In this document: one piece after another, positions 28,308-39,045 of the stretch
Numbering within the stretch: position 1 is the stretch's first letter
Layout of the letters: each line of letters begins with the position of its first letter
Origin: Melastoma dodecandrum
Taxonomy: Eukaryota; Streptophyta; Magnoliopsida; Myrtales; Melastomataceae
Reading direction: 5' to 3'
Assembly: GCA_029817715.1 (NCBI GenBank)
Contig: JARUPY010000474.1
Coordinates: 6,448,001 to 6,512,000 of the forward strand
DNA length: 64,000 bases
The notes under the pieces: generated by a model
What the model saw: the letters and a program-made list of their open reading frames with translations, nothing else
What the model was told of the DNA's origin: nothing
Database searches by the model: none
Made by a program: the position numbers and the translations under genes

Positions 28308-30605
28308 TGCATCCGGGTCAATGGGCTCACACTCCCCCTCAAGATAGGAATTATAGATGTCCTTCATTCCCATCTTGCAGATCAAATAATTATGTCTTCC
28401 CGGATGTAAGGCTTTAGTGAATAAGTCTGCAAGCTGCTCCTGTGTCCTCAAGTGCCAGACATTGATAACTCCTTCTTCTTGTTTTTCCCACACGAAGTGT
28501 AAATCCATTTCTAGGTGCTTCGTGCGTTCGTGGACTACCGGGTTCCTACTAATGTAAATTGCTTACTTATTATCACAGTGCAGTGGCACTGGCAGCATTG
28601 GTTTCACCCCAAAATCCTTCAGTAGAGCTATCAACCACAAAATTTCAGCTGTAGTTGCAGCTATTGCCCAATATTCTGCTTCCGTAGAACTTCTCGAGAC
28701 AGTGGATTGCTTCTTCGATCTCCAGCTTATCAAAGACTTGCCCATAAAGATTCCAAACCCTGTGGTTGACTTTCGTGTTTCAACACAGCCCCCCTAATCA
28801 CTGTCAGAGTAAGCTTCTAAGTTCACTTTTGCATTGCTTGGGAAGAACAGACCCTTTCCTGGTGAGGTCTTTAAGTACTTGAGTACAAAACATGCCGCAT
28901 CCCAGTGCCTCTTAGCTGGTTTATCCATATATTGCGCTAAAACATGAACTGCAAACGCCAGGTCTGGCCGAGTAAGCCCCAAATATATGAGTCTTCCCAC
29001 CAATCTCATGTATGCACTCGCTTCAACAGTTTCATCACCATCTTCACGTCCCAACTTGAGATTTGGTGTCATCGGTATGCTGCTGGGCTTAGCTGCCAGC
29101 TTTCCCATGTCCTCCAACAGCCGTAGTGTGTAACTCCTCTGTGATATAAAAATACCCTCTTTAGAACGCGCTATTTCCAATCCTAAGAAAAACCTTAGGA
29201 CACCAAGATCTCTCACTTTAAAGTGCTGCAACAGATGCAACCTCAGATCATTTATAATCTCATCATTCGATGGTGCAACAGTCATGTCATCCACATAAAC
29301 TAGGACCGCCATGAATCCTTTGTGTCCTTGCTTGGTAAAAAGAGTGTAATCGGACTTGGACTGTTTAAATCCATCAGCTAATAAACAAGAAGTCAGCTTA
29401 CTGTTCCATTGACGCGAGGCTTGCTTGAGACCATAAAGAGCTTTTCTAAGCTTGCAAACCAGTGGTGCTTGACCCGAATACTTCTCCCCCTCAATGTCCA
29501 AACCCTGTGGAAGTTGCATATACACTTCCTCAACGAGATCCCCATTGAGAAATGCGTTATGAATGTCAAATTGTCTCAATTGCCAACCTTCCATGGCTGT
29601 AAGAGCTAATAGCATGCGAATGGAGGTATGTTTAGCCACTGGGCTGAATGTCTCTTGATAATCAAAGCCCTCTCGCTGTGTATACCCTTTAGCTACTAGC
29701 TTAGCTTTGTGTCTTTCTACCATTCCATCTGCTCTGAGCTTTGTCTTGTAAACCCATTTGCAGCCTTTGGGATGATGCCCAGGAGGCAGAGGAACCACTT
29801 CCCAAGTTTCATTATCCTGCAGGGCCTTGAGCTTAGCTGCCATCGCCTCCTGCCAATGTGGAATTACACTAGCCTCTCCATAGCTATGTGGTTCAGAGAG
29901 AAGTTCCAGAGATAACACAAAGGTTTTAAAGGGTTTGGACAGTCGAGTGTATGATATAGAAGGATCAATGGGATATTTTGGATAAGAAAAGGTGTGAATT
30001 GACCTGCTGAGCAAAGCAGATGACTCAGGACTTGCTTGTTGAACTAAGAGAGCATGGTGATAGCCCTGGAGGTAACTAGGAATCCTTCTTTGTCTTGTGC
30101 TTCTTCTCAAGTTAGAATGAAAACTTTCTGTATCAGATGTATGATGCTCATGTTGATGTGTCTGTGAATGCAAGATGTTTTGATCCTTACAAACAGTAGG
30201 AATGGAAATGTCCCAAGCTGTGTTATCTGGTTTCTGGAATGTAATATTTGGTAAAACTGGACCCTCTATGCATGAGTGTTCAACATGTTTCGAATGAAAT
30301 GGAAAAATGGATTCATAAAAGATGACATCCCTTGAAATGAAGACAGATTCATTTTGAATATCATAAAGGTTATATCCTTTAACACCAAATGGATACCCAA
30401 GAAAAATGCATTTTCGTGTTCTTTTATCTAAGTTCTTTCTGTCATGAGATAAAGTGCAAGCAAAACAGAGTGATCTAAACACTCTTAGATTGTTATATAT
30501 AGGTCTTTTGTGAAATAATAACTCATATGGTGATTTATGATGCAGAATTTTGCTAGGCAACCGATTTATAATGTGTGTAACAGTTAAGAGTGAATAGCCC
30601 TATAA
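28308..30605 (-). pseudogene. Copia reverse transcriptase and RNase H segment
   Basis: Begins with the end of integrase (SPYELLFHKRPIYNNLRVF). Then RVT_2: NETWEVVPLPPGHHPKGCKW, FSPVAKHTSIRMLLAL, QFDIHNAFLNGDLVEEVYMQ and the catalytic YVDDMTVAP (about 29290). The frame is open from 30560 to a stop at 28794, right after LEAYSDSD, the first RNase H Asp motif. RNase H goes on as [22 protein letters not shown] (about 28720) and ends ADLFTKALHPGRHN near 28400, with further stops at 28563 and about 28550. All domains are present, but the element cannot make a full polyprotein. Confidence 0.92.
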
Positions 30606-30743
30606 GTAGGAAGGTAGATTTGCTTGAAAGAGAAGTGACCTAGTTACTTCTAGTAGGTGTGAATGCTTGCCCTCTACAACATCATTCTGCTGTGGAGTTG
30701 AGACACAGGAAGTTTGATGCACTATACCCAATCTCTTATAAAA

Positions 30744-32198
30744 TTATGTCATGTTGAATTCATTTCCATTATCACTCCTTATCATTTTTATTTTCTTCTC
30801 AAATTGAGTTTCTACTAGCTGATAAAAGTCTTGCAATAATCCTCTAACTTCAGTTTTACTTTTCATCAAATAAACCCAAATAACTCTTGTGAAATCATCT
30901 ACAATGGTCAGGAAAAACCAAAAACCTCCTAAAGCAACAGTGGAACATGGCCCCCATATATCACAATGCTCCAATTCAAATGAAGTAATCGAGTGTATTT
31001 TGCTAATGGGAAAAGACAACCTCTTTTGTTTTGCCTCATGGCAAACATAACAAGCATTTTCTTTTAAAACCCTAATGTCAGGTTCTAATGTTTGTAAGAG
31101 AGAGAGTTTACTCTGTGAAATATGTCCTAATCTTATATGCCAAAGATCAAAGTTATCTAGACTTGTGTAGTGTTGCACTGTGATGATGTTATGCAGAAGA
31201 TCTGGAACATGTTTTTGTAGTGAATGCCGGCTAACTTGAGAATCAACACTTGACTGTTGAATCCTAGGTACCTCCTGAACCATGTACAGCCCCCCCTTTC
31301 TTCTAGCAAGTCCAATCGTCATCCATTTGCGCAAGTCCTGTATGAAACAACAATTATGTGAGAAAATGAGACAACTGTGTGGTTGTTCTGTCTGTTTACT
31401 GGCTGATATGAGATTGAAATGAAAGGCTGGGACAAATAAAGTGTCTTCCAGGATGATACCATTACCAAAATGAACCATCCCTCTGTGTGTAGCTAGAACT
31501 GTTGTGTTATTTGGAATTCGAATTTGTAGAGGTGAGGTTAGCTGCTGATATGAGTCGAAATAGGCAAGATCCGATGCAACATGATCTGTAGCACCAGTAT
31601 CAATAATCCAGGTTTGTGGTTTTGCCCAAATGGCTTTAGAATTGGAGGATGAGGTACCTGCAAAGTTCTTTGGGTAGATGGGTTGTGAGGAAATCTGGTT
31701 TGTTGGACTCTGGTTAACCACTGCAGAGGATTGGCCAGTTTCTTCCACATTTAGCAGAGACAACAGCCTCTGAACTTGATTCCTTGATAGGTTCAGCTGA
31801 GATAGCTGTGATGAGGCACCTTGCACATCGTCATTCTTGGCAAAGTTAATTGCCCTCCTGCTATCTCCCCCTTGATACCTCATCATCGATCTGCCTCTTC
31901 CTCCTCTGCCACCTCTACTACTTGGTGGAAAGCCCACTAAGAAGAAACATTCCCACTTAATGTGACCTCTTTTACCACAATGATCACAAATAATATCCTG
32001 ATTGAATCTTCTTTTCCCCACAAAATTCACTTGATTCTTCAACTCTACATGTTTTACTCCTCCCTGTTCTGTTTCTACTGCTGCTGACATGGGTTGCAGA
32101 AATTGCCCAGTTTCTTCACTCCTTGCCGATCTCTGCAACTCCTCCCTTTGCACAATGTTATATGCTTCTCCCAAAGTGGGGAATGGTTTCCTCAGCAA
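30744..32198 (-). pseudogene. Copia zinc knuckle, protease and integrase segment
   Basis: Open for 484 codons. In order: CCHC knuckle CDHCGKRGHIKWEC (about 31990), aspartic protease site WIIDTGATDHV (about 31590), GAG-pre-integrase HIRLGHISQ with CYVCHEAKQ (HHCC zinc site, about 31150-31040), and integrase core HCDIWGP (first Asp) to SDNGNEF (second Asp, about 30765). A stop at 30744 cuts the core before the catalytic Glu. Another TAG lies near 30600, before HIINRLPSKILHHKSPYE resumes the same protein. Confidence 0.92.
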
Positions 32199-32201
32199 GA
32201 T

Positions 32202-32798
32202 TTACGTCCTCAAATTCTCATATTCCCTACTCAGTCCATTCAGAAACTTGTATACCATGTCTTTTTGCTGTTGTTCAGCATACGCTTTCTGCCAGCCACA
32301 CTCACATTTGCCACAGTCACAACTCGGGAATGGTCTGTAAACTCTTAATTCCCTCAACAACATCAACATTTCATTATAAAATCCACATACCGTCTTCGAC
32401 CCCTGCGTCAGTGCATGATACTGCAATTACAGTTGACAGATTCTGGAATCGTCTGGCTCCCCATACTGTTCCTGAAGTTCTTCCCCTATTTCTCTTGCTG
32501 TGTTTAAATAGAAAATTGTAGATGCGATAGGGGGTGAGACTGACCTTTGTAGCCACGCTTTAACAAGGTTGTCACAACGCCTCCAGGCCTGAAACAACCC
32601 ACTGTCCGAAGCTGGTTTCCATATCGTACCATCCACGAATCCAAGCTTGTTTTTTATGGAGAGGGCCAACTCCATTGACCTCTTCCACGATGAAAAGTTC
32701 CCATCCGTTAACTCCGGCGAGACAATGCTCGTCACCTGCAAATCTGCTGAGTTCACAAAATACGGCGATTGAGGGTTATCCAACGTCTCCAACTCCAT
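32202..32798 (-). pseudogene. Copia gag (UBN2-type), broken
   Basis: Starts MELETLDNPQSPYFVNS at 32798, followed by PELTDGNFSSWKRSMELAL and LGFVDGTIWKP, the N-terminal gag pattern of plant Copia elements. A stop after about 123 codons (near 32427) and another near 32199 split gag. The second part contains ELRVYRPFPSCDCGKCECGW and KDMVYKFLNGLSREYENLR. The frame is otherwise kept, so the lesions are mostly nonsense changes. Confidence 0.88.
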
Positions 32799-32832
32799 CC
32801 GTCGTCTTCACTTCACCTCCGGCAAACTGCCC

Positions 32833-32843
32833 GCTCTGATACT
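32833..32843 (-). other. Primer-binding site (initiator Met tRNA)
   Basis: On the minus strand the LTR end CTTCA is followed by TA and then GTATCAGAGC, the standard plant Copia site pairing with the 3' end of initiator tRNA-Met. Its position proves the orientation of the element. Confidence 0.9.
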
Positions 32844-32844
32844 A

Positions 32845-33006
32845 TGAAGGCTTAGATCAGACGACAATCTTCGACCTCCACCATTTCTTTACCCCAAGAC
32901 CTTGACAACCCACATTCATCCAAGAATATTCCGTCACTGCTACTCATAACCACCCCGCGCACACACGTCACCACCTTCTAACAGCAAGACACAAACATAA
33001 CAGACA
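32845..33006 (-). repeat. 5' LTR of the Copia element
   Basis: 162 bp, same ends as the copy at 28057. Unusually short for a plant Copia LTR. It lies about 110 bp from the PI4K-gamma pseudogene. Confidence 0.93.
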
Positions 33007-33113
33007 CTTTACTATTTCGTACTTTATGAATTTTTTACTGTTTTATTTCGTACAATTGTACAAAGCCCATTAAAAAAATTTCGTAGAAGCCTGTACAAAT
33101 TTCGTAGAACCCC

Positions 33114-34052
33114 ATGGATGAGGAACCAAATGCTCCGAACAACCCCAGAGGGCTGCCAGTTTCAGGATTGAAAAGAGGCACTCGGGTTGGAGAAGGAGCT
33201 CTAAGGGAAGTCGCAGCTTTCATTCTGGACCATCCGAGGAGTGGTCCTCGTGTATTGACCGGTGAGCTGATGGGTTTTTCTGGCGTTCCTCCGATTGTAA
33301 TGGCTCGTTGTTTGCACGAAGGCTTTAACCATCCGGATGGGTATGGGGGTGCCGTGAAGGACGTGAAGGTCGGTTCCATGCAGATGTTCATCAAGAATTA
33401 TGGTAGTTGTGACGATGTGGGACCCAGGAATTCCCAGTGGAGGAAGTGCACAAGATCACCGTGCTGGACATCAGGATGGTGAATGCTGATAGGCATTCTG
33501 GGAACATCCTTATCAGCAAAGGAGAGGATGGCAAGACGACTCTCATTCCCATTGATCACGGCTATTGTCTTCCAGAGAAGGTGAGTGCATAATCTTTGGA
33601 ATGTGGAAATGTTGGTTACTGCAATAAAGTTTCCATGAACAGACTAAATCAAGCATTCCCCGTACGTGTCTGCAGTTCGAAGATTGTCCTTTCGATTGGC
33701 TTTACTGGCCTCAAGCCCGGGAACCTTATTCTCCTGACACGGTTGAATACATAAGAAAGCTGGATGCTGACCAGGACATAGCGCTTCTCAAGTACTATGG
33801 CTGGGACATATCTAAAGAGTGTGCACGTACGCTTCGCGTGTCAACCCTGCTTCTCAAGAAGGGTGTCGAAAGAGGTCTCACTCCATTTGCTATTGGAAGC
33901 ATCATGTGCCGAGAGACCATAAACGAGGAATCGGTGATAGAATCTATGATCCAAGAGTGGAGGAGTCTTTGCTTCCTGGATCAAGTGAGGTCATGTTTCT
34001 CAACATTCTTTCTGGGGTGATGGACTCCACCCTCGACCAACTCGCAAAGTAA
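33114..34052 (+). pseudogene. Phosphatidylinositol 4-kinase gamma, truncated and frameshifted
   Basis: Matches the kinase domain of plant type-II PI4K-gamma proteins. It starts abruptly at DEEPNAPNNPRG; the N-terminal ubiquitin-like region and the start of the kinase are missing. Recognisable parts: REVAAFILDHPRSGPRV, RCLHEGFNHPDGYG, SMQMFIKNYGSCDDVGPR, then after a frameshift near 33428 VLDIRMVNADRHSGNIL and LIPIDHGYCLP. An intron is kept (33581-33675), followed by WLYWPQAREPYSPDTVEYI and LLKKGVERGLTPFAIGSIM. A second frameshift near 33955 restores SLLPGSSEVMFLN, ending at 34052. Retained intron plus truncation next to the Copia 5' LTR suggest a rearranged gene copy rather than a retrocopy. 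Confidence 0.88.
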
Positions 34053-34194
34053 TGGTACTGGTATGATCTGTGTACGTATAAAACAAGTAATATGTAATAC
34101 TTGTGAAGTTCTAGTCAATCAACAGTGACCGATACAGGAATAAGATTGAGTCACGAGGCGCTGACACGTGACACCCTCATTTGTGTTGTAACTG

Positions 34195-34985
34195 GCAGCA
34201 ATGTCGTTGCTTCCGAGCAAAAGGGCACGTAGCCTTCGCCTTCAACCATGGTTCGATGCAGTGGTTGTGACAATAGGGGTTGCAGTCATGTATTATCCTC
34301 ACCTGTGTCGGTAATGCAGTAGTCCAGTAGACATACTGCGCAAGTATAATCTCCCCTGTTCCAACAACTTGGTTGAGTTCTTGGTTATTTGGATTGTCGG
34401 ATAAGATGTGATTGCGGGGCTGTCCATCATGGACGTGTTTGAAGAACTACCGGCTCCAACTGTGGCCAGACTCATTGCCTGTCCTCTCCGGCCTTGTCCT
34501 GGGTTTTCCAATGAGGTCAATGCCATGGCACGATCTCTGGCATTGATTTTCTCACTTAAGTAACAAGAGAGCACCAACAACAGGCTCCACGGCGTCATCA
34601 TCCCGACTATCACCGCCAGTTTGGTGTTTCTCAACGAGCCCTTGATATCAACTGCTGCAACAGAAAAACAGAAAACTCATGCAATTGAAAACCGAGGATG
34701 GTATACGGAAATCAGATGTGGACATTGACATAATGCTGCATACCACCTGTTGTTTCTGAGTCCACAAGTTCCATGTAAACTCTTTGCAGTTCTGCAATCC
34801 GGATGATCCCAAGTTAATGCAATGGTTTCGATTGTCCGAGATGCTGACAAGTCCTTTGGAATGCTTGGGACCTGTATTGTCCAGGGATTACGGCGCCCTG
34901 GGACTGCCCCGGGGTCTAGCCATCATGTCGTACCATACTATAGATCGAAGCAACCAGACAAGACGATCACCATGGTGAGGAACAA
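34195..34985 (-). pseudogene. Decayed tandem copy of the ATL RING ligase
   Basis: Degenerate relative of the neighbouring intact gene on the same strand. Exon-1 remnant: LTWDHPDCRTAKSLHGTCG (about 34830-34760), matching LSWDSPDCRSCELAGGRC of the neighbour. Exon-2 remnant: SLRNTKLAVIVGMMTPWSLL, a membrane segment, then SPAITSYPTI. After a frameshift there is a RING trace, CAVCLLDYCI, and after another shift HDCNPYCHNHCIEPWLKAKATCP. The GH-Y-FH zinc ligands of the neighbour are altered to NPYCHNHC. Two frameshifts and the altered zinc site make a working RING unlikely. Limits are approximate. Confidence 0.75.
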
Positions 34986-35284
34986 AAAAAACTAGTTCTG
35001 CCATTGAATGGAACGAGGACAATGGTCGAGGCTTCCCGAGACCTTGCATTACTCAATACACCCATTTGTTTGTCGATCTGTTTATGGCGACATCGACCGA
35101 GCTTCATAAACAATCATCGGCAATGACTTTATCGAAAGGAGATATTTGAGAACAAGGGGGTGCAGTCGTCAAACAAAGCGATTGGTTGTTTGTAAATGCG
35201 CTCGGATTGGTCTTGTCGTGACATTCCTAGAAACCACCAAAAACAGTCGGAAAACAAGCCTTGTTGCCACCATTGAAGTGCCCG

Positions 35285-36522
35285 TCATAAAGGATTCAGT
35301 GGTGAGTTCCTACACCACGGGCAAGTCGCGTTCAGCCGCAACCACTCGTCGATGCACCTGGCATGGAAGTAGTGGCCACAGTCGGGTATGGTCCGTAACT
35401 CATCCTTGGGCTGGTACTCTGAGAGGCATATCGGACATGTATTCTGGTTGGGCAAGGGAAGTCGCTTGCTTTCCCCTAGGAGGGTCTTTGGGTAGGACTC
35501 GATCGTTGGTTCGTCGAGCCCAATCGAGTAAGCGGCCGGGGATGGTGATGGGTTCAGGTTCGTTATCTCGATCCTCCTCGGCCTTGGGGCTCGTCGCTGG
35601 GAATTGATCCTGGCGATGATGATGATTGTCATCCCAGTTATGCAGACGAGTCCTGGTATTCCCAGACCTATCATTATTCCATACTTGGTTGTTCTTGATG
35701 TGTCTGCAGCAACCAAAACAACTCAGACACAATGTTAAGAATCGCAACTCATATTATCATAATTTCGCGTAAAGATTAGAATTCTTTACCGTCTTCGGAG
35801 CATTCGACCTCTTGATGGGAGCCCTTCTTTGGGCTGCACCTTCCCCCGGCCAATTCGCAGGACCTACAATCCGGCGAATCCCATGACAAGAGCACATTGG
35901 CCCTAAGATCCGACGTGAGCTCGTACACGTCCGAGTCGGCCGACGACAACTGGAAAGGGATGTACACGCTGGTGATGTTCCAGCACCTCATTGACATGGC
36001 CTCGACAAAGGAGTCGTACCTCGTCGCCACAACAGTTGTGTTCGGCCCACTCAGACATGTCCTGGGCAAGTGCGGGTATCGCGTCTGATCGAACGAGCAG
36101 TGGAGGAAAGTGTACTTGAAGTCGAGGATGCTCTTAAAGGGCGACCCCTCGATGCTGAAACCGTGGACGAAGCGCCTCGCGAGGCAGTCATCCGGGTCGT
36201 TGAGGGTGATAGTCTGGTCGACGTAGCTGATATTGACAACTAGGAAATCACCCGAGTACGGTAGGTTGATGATAGTCCGGTCACTGCCATTGCACTCTAC
36301 GCCGAACCCAACCAACTGGTAACTCGGATACTCCTGCTGCGTGCCCTGTATCTGGTCTCTAACGTCCTTCATATAGAAGGGGAAACGGATTGGCGGGGCG
36401 GAGGGGCCGCAGGAGGTCACTTTCGCGCACCCATGGGAAGCCGTCTTCACGATCCGGGATAGGCCGAGGAAGACGAAGAGGGTGATGGAGACTACATCCC
36501 GAGGAGATTGTTGTGGATGCAT
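35285..36522 (-). CDS. ATL: RING-H2 E3 ligase, ATL20/21/22 type, 383 aa
   Basis: Membrane E3 ubiquitin ligase with an extracellular wall-binding-like part. Two exons, 36522-35790 and 35703-35285, join in phase 1 to 383 residues, the usual size. Signal peptide MHPQQSPRDVVSITLFVFLG.. (about 1-30). A GUB_WAK galacturonan-binding region starts CGPSAPPIRFPFYMKD and the WAK-associated end reads SPDCRSCELAGGRC. The membrane helix is YGIMIGLGIPGLVCITGMTI. The short GLD-like motif is GLDEPTIESYPK. RING-H2 ligands are CPICLSEY, then DCGHYFHARC and TCPWC, all eight present. It ends NSPLNPL. The frame appears intact. Substrates cannot be inferred; relatives respond to elicitors. A decayed duplicate lies 300 bp downstream. 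Confidence 0.92.
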
Positions 36523-37619
36523 TGTTAAGGTTTACAAAGAGGGAGAAAGAAAACACGGAGAAACTTTCTTATGTATACAACTTTTATTATTATTATTATT
36601 ATTATATTATCAATGATATTGACTAAGACTATTGCTTGAAAATCACATGATTAATTTTTTTGACGCATATCATATTTAAATTGTTGTTTTTTTATAAGAG
36701 TGGCAGGCCGGATTCATTAGATTTTGTATGCTTGTATTTGGATGAACACGAGATGGGTTTTTTGTTGTTTTAATTTTCACAAAAAGTCGAGTCAATTTTG
36801 ATGGAAGTTTTGGGTGTGTTGTACTATAAAGCAAGGAAGAAAGTCCCTAATTTTCTTTTATATTAAATAAAATAAAAAGAGGTAACTGGGCTTTAGTTTT
36901 AAGCCCACACCATATGCAAACGTTTGAATGACACGAAAGTCATTTCCGGCCCACGGAAAGTCGGGTCCATTTCTCAGTTTCCGCCGTGTATTCAAATGTT
37001 CTTGGTGCTGTGCTACGGAGGATTGTATTTACCTGGCATTGGTTTTAAAATATTCTTGTCGCAACGAGAAAACTACTTATTTATCATCCCTAACTCGTTA
37101 TTTGAACCATCATTTCATTCTATGAAGTAATTCATTGCTTTAAGTAGCGAGTTCATGGTGATCATATTAAGTTCAGACAAAAATCGATACTTGAAGTAAT
37201 GAGTTCATACGAAATATAAAAAATACCACTTGAAGTAGCTGACGTTCAAAAAGAGGAGACCAAAATTAAAAAACACTAGGTGTTTTTTTTAATGAAGAAG
37301 TAATGATTTTCTTTTATTTAAATTAAATTTCTAAAAATCTAGAACGAAAAATATATATTTTATATATTATTTTTTAGAAAAGAGCAACGACTTTCTTCTT
37401 ATCAAAATAAAGAGATAAATACAAATATTGGAAGGAAACTCTAATTTTTATTTAAGAAGAACGTCACAAGTAGAAGTAGTGATTTTCTTATTGTCGTATT
37501 AAATTGTTACTTCGAATAAAGATTTCATGTGATCCAATCAAAAACATAATATAATCAATATTTCAAGTAGCAATTTTATCAAGGAGAAGCTAAGTCGCTA
37601 GTTGAAGCAATGACTTCTT
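36523..37619. other. ATL promoter side, AT-rich spacer with degenerate repeats
   Basis: Contains an ATT microsatellite (about 36584-36610). From about 37130 to 37660 a loose motif of the type TTGAAGTAGCGATTTC / AAGTAATGAGTTCAT recurs at least seven times at irregular spacing (for example 37189, 37230, 37296, 37459, 37562, 37590, 37638). No gene seen. Confidence 0.5.
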
Positions 37620-38312
37620 TCGTTGTTCGAAGTCGCTGGTTCAAGTAGCGATTTATGGGAGGTAATTCGGGAAGGTAAAATATACGATAATATAAAAAAC
37701 TATTACGGAACTTTTTTGTTTTATCAAAAACTTAATTTGTTATACGATTTTGTCGCTAACTTTTGTTTCTATATTGATTTTGGCCAGTCTTGGATTTTAT
37801 CATGAGAAAACCAAACATGCCTTAATTTATAAATTTCAATTATTGACTAAAAAGTAAAAAAAAATGGGTAATAATATTGAAACATTTCATGTGTTGTTTA
37901 TTATAGGATTTTAATGGTTAAATTAAGTAAATTGGAAGTCGAAGTTGGATTGTAGTTATTGATGTTGTTAAGAATCTGTAAAATCGATGAAGGCGAGATG
38001 ATGACTCTATTGTGGGGTTACTACTACGTGTAAGGTGGATTGCAAGACAATGCAATGAGAGGTTGTAACTCAACTACTATAAGAGAAATGTTAGACAATA
38101 TTAAGGCCTTGTTTGGTTTTCTTATAGTAAAATCCAAGATTGGCCACAAAAAATTACAACCCTAAAATTAGTGATGATATCCTATAGTAACAAATATTTT
38201 GACAAAACAGAAATTTAGGTAACAGTTTATGATATTATCGTATATTTTTCCATTCAGGAATAGGGGCGAACATTTGGTGTTTGAAATCGCTAGTTCAAGT
38301 CGTTGGAACTCG
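37620..38312. repeat. Inverted-repeat (foldback/MITE-like) element
   Basis: The left arm (about 37623-37825) and right arm (about 38099-38312) are reverse complements over about 200 bp with scattered changes. Their inner ends are TTAAGGCATGTTTGGTTTTCT and its partner TTAAGGCCTTGTTTGGTTTTC. Outer parts share TTCAAGTAGCGATTT and its complement. The spacer is about 270 bp. No coding capacity; element class not determined. Confidence 0.65.
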
Positions 38313-38929
38313 GGATTCAGAAATCCGACTCCCTTAATGAGCAAACTCGGAGATTCAAATAGGGGTGAGCATTTGCTGTTCCCAACCTGGACCGAACCGA
38401 ATACCGAAATACTTTCAAATTTTCGTCCTCCAAATACCGAACCGAATTTCGAACTTCCAAATATCGAAAACAAAAATTATTTCGGTATTTTGGTTCGATA
38501 TTTGGATGTTCCAAACTTTCAATTGGACCAAATTATTAAATCAAAGCCCGTTTAAAAAAAATCCAAGCCCATAAATTTTTAAAGCCCATAAAAAATAAAC
38601 ATCCAAGGCCATAAATTTCACAAGTTAAATAAAACACAGTTCAATATCCGAGTTCTTTAATTGAAAAATAAAAATAAAAAACTCCAAATCAACAAGCTAA
38701 ACATCTGACAAATCAAGGCTCACGAGGCCTTTCAGTCTTGATTCTTGAACCGCAAGAAATTGAAACCACAAATGTAACCAATCTCAATACAATGCAAGTG
38801 CGGACAATCCTATCATCAATGTGATAATAAAATTGATTTCATACAAACTTTAAGTCTTAAATATTAATAAGGAATACTATAAAATTAAACATTGCCACTT
38901 TTGAATTTTTCTTGCTCAAAATGGTCTTC

Positions 38930-39045
38930 ATCGACTTCAAATTCACTTAAGTTCTCTTGACGAAGCCAATTTAGTGTCCACATAATTGCCTCAATACTCC
39001 GAGGACCCAAAAAACTTCTAAAGGCATCAATCACTCATTCACCTT
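38930..39045 (-). pseudogene. hAT transposase C-terminal dimerisation fragment
   Basis: The minus strand reads VIDAFRSFLGPRSIEAIMW then TLNWLRQENLSEFEVDED, the end of the hAT dimerisation domain. It follows directly on the TGGRVID position of the family but is about 1.9 kb away from the preceding part of the domain (near 40930-41030). Confidence 0.8.

Larger units (their letters stand above)
28057..33006 (-). mobile_element. Ty1/Copia LTR retrotransposon, 4.95 kb, degenerate
   Basis: Bounded by two 162-bp direct repeats (TG...CA in both orientations). The internal order on the minus strand is gag, zinc knuckle, protease, integrase, reverse transcriptase, RNase H, which is the Copia order. 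The primer-binding site abuts the right-hand (5') LTR. Several in-frame stops break the polyprotein. The flanking 5-mers CGATA and CTTTA are not a clean target duplication, so either it has mutated or an end was rearranged. Confidence 0.95.
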
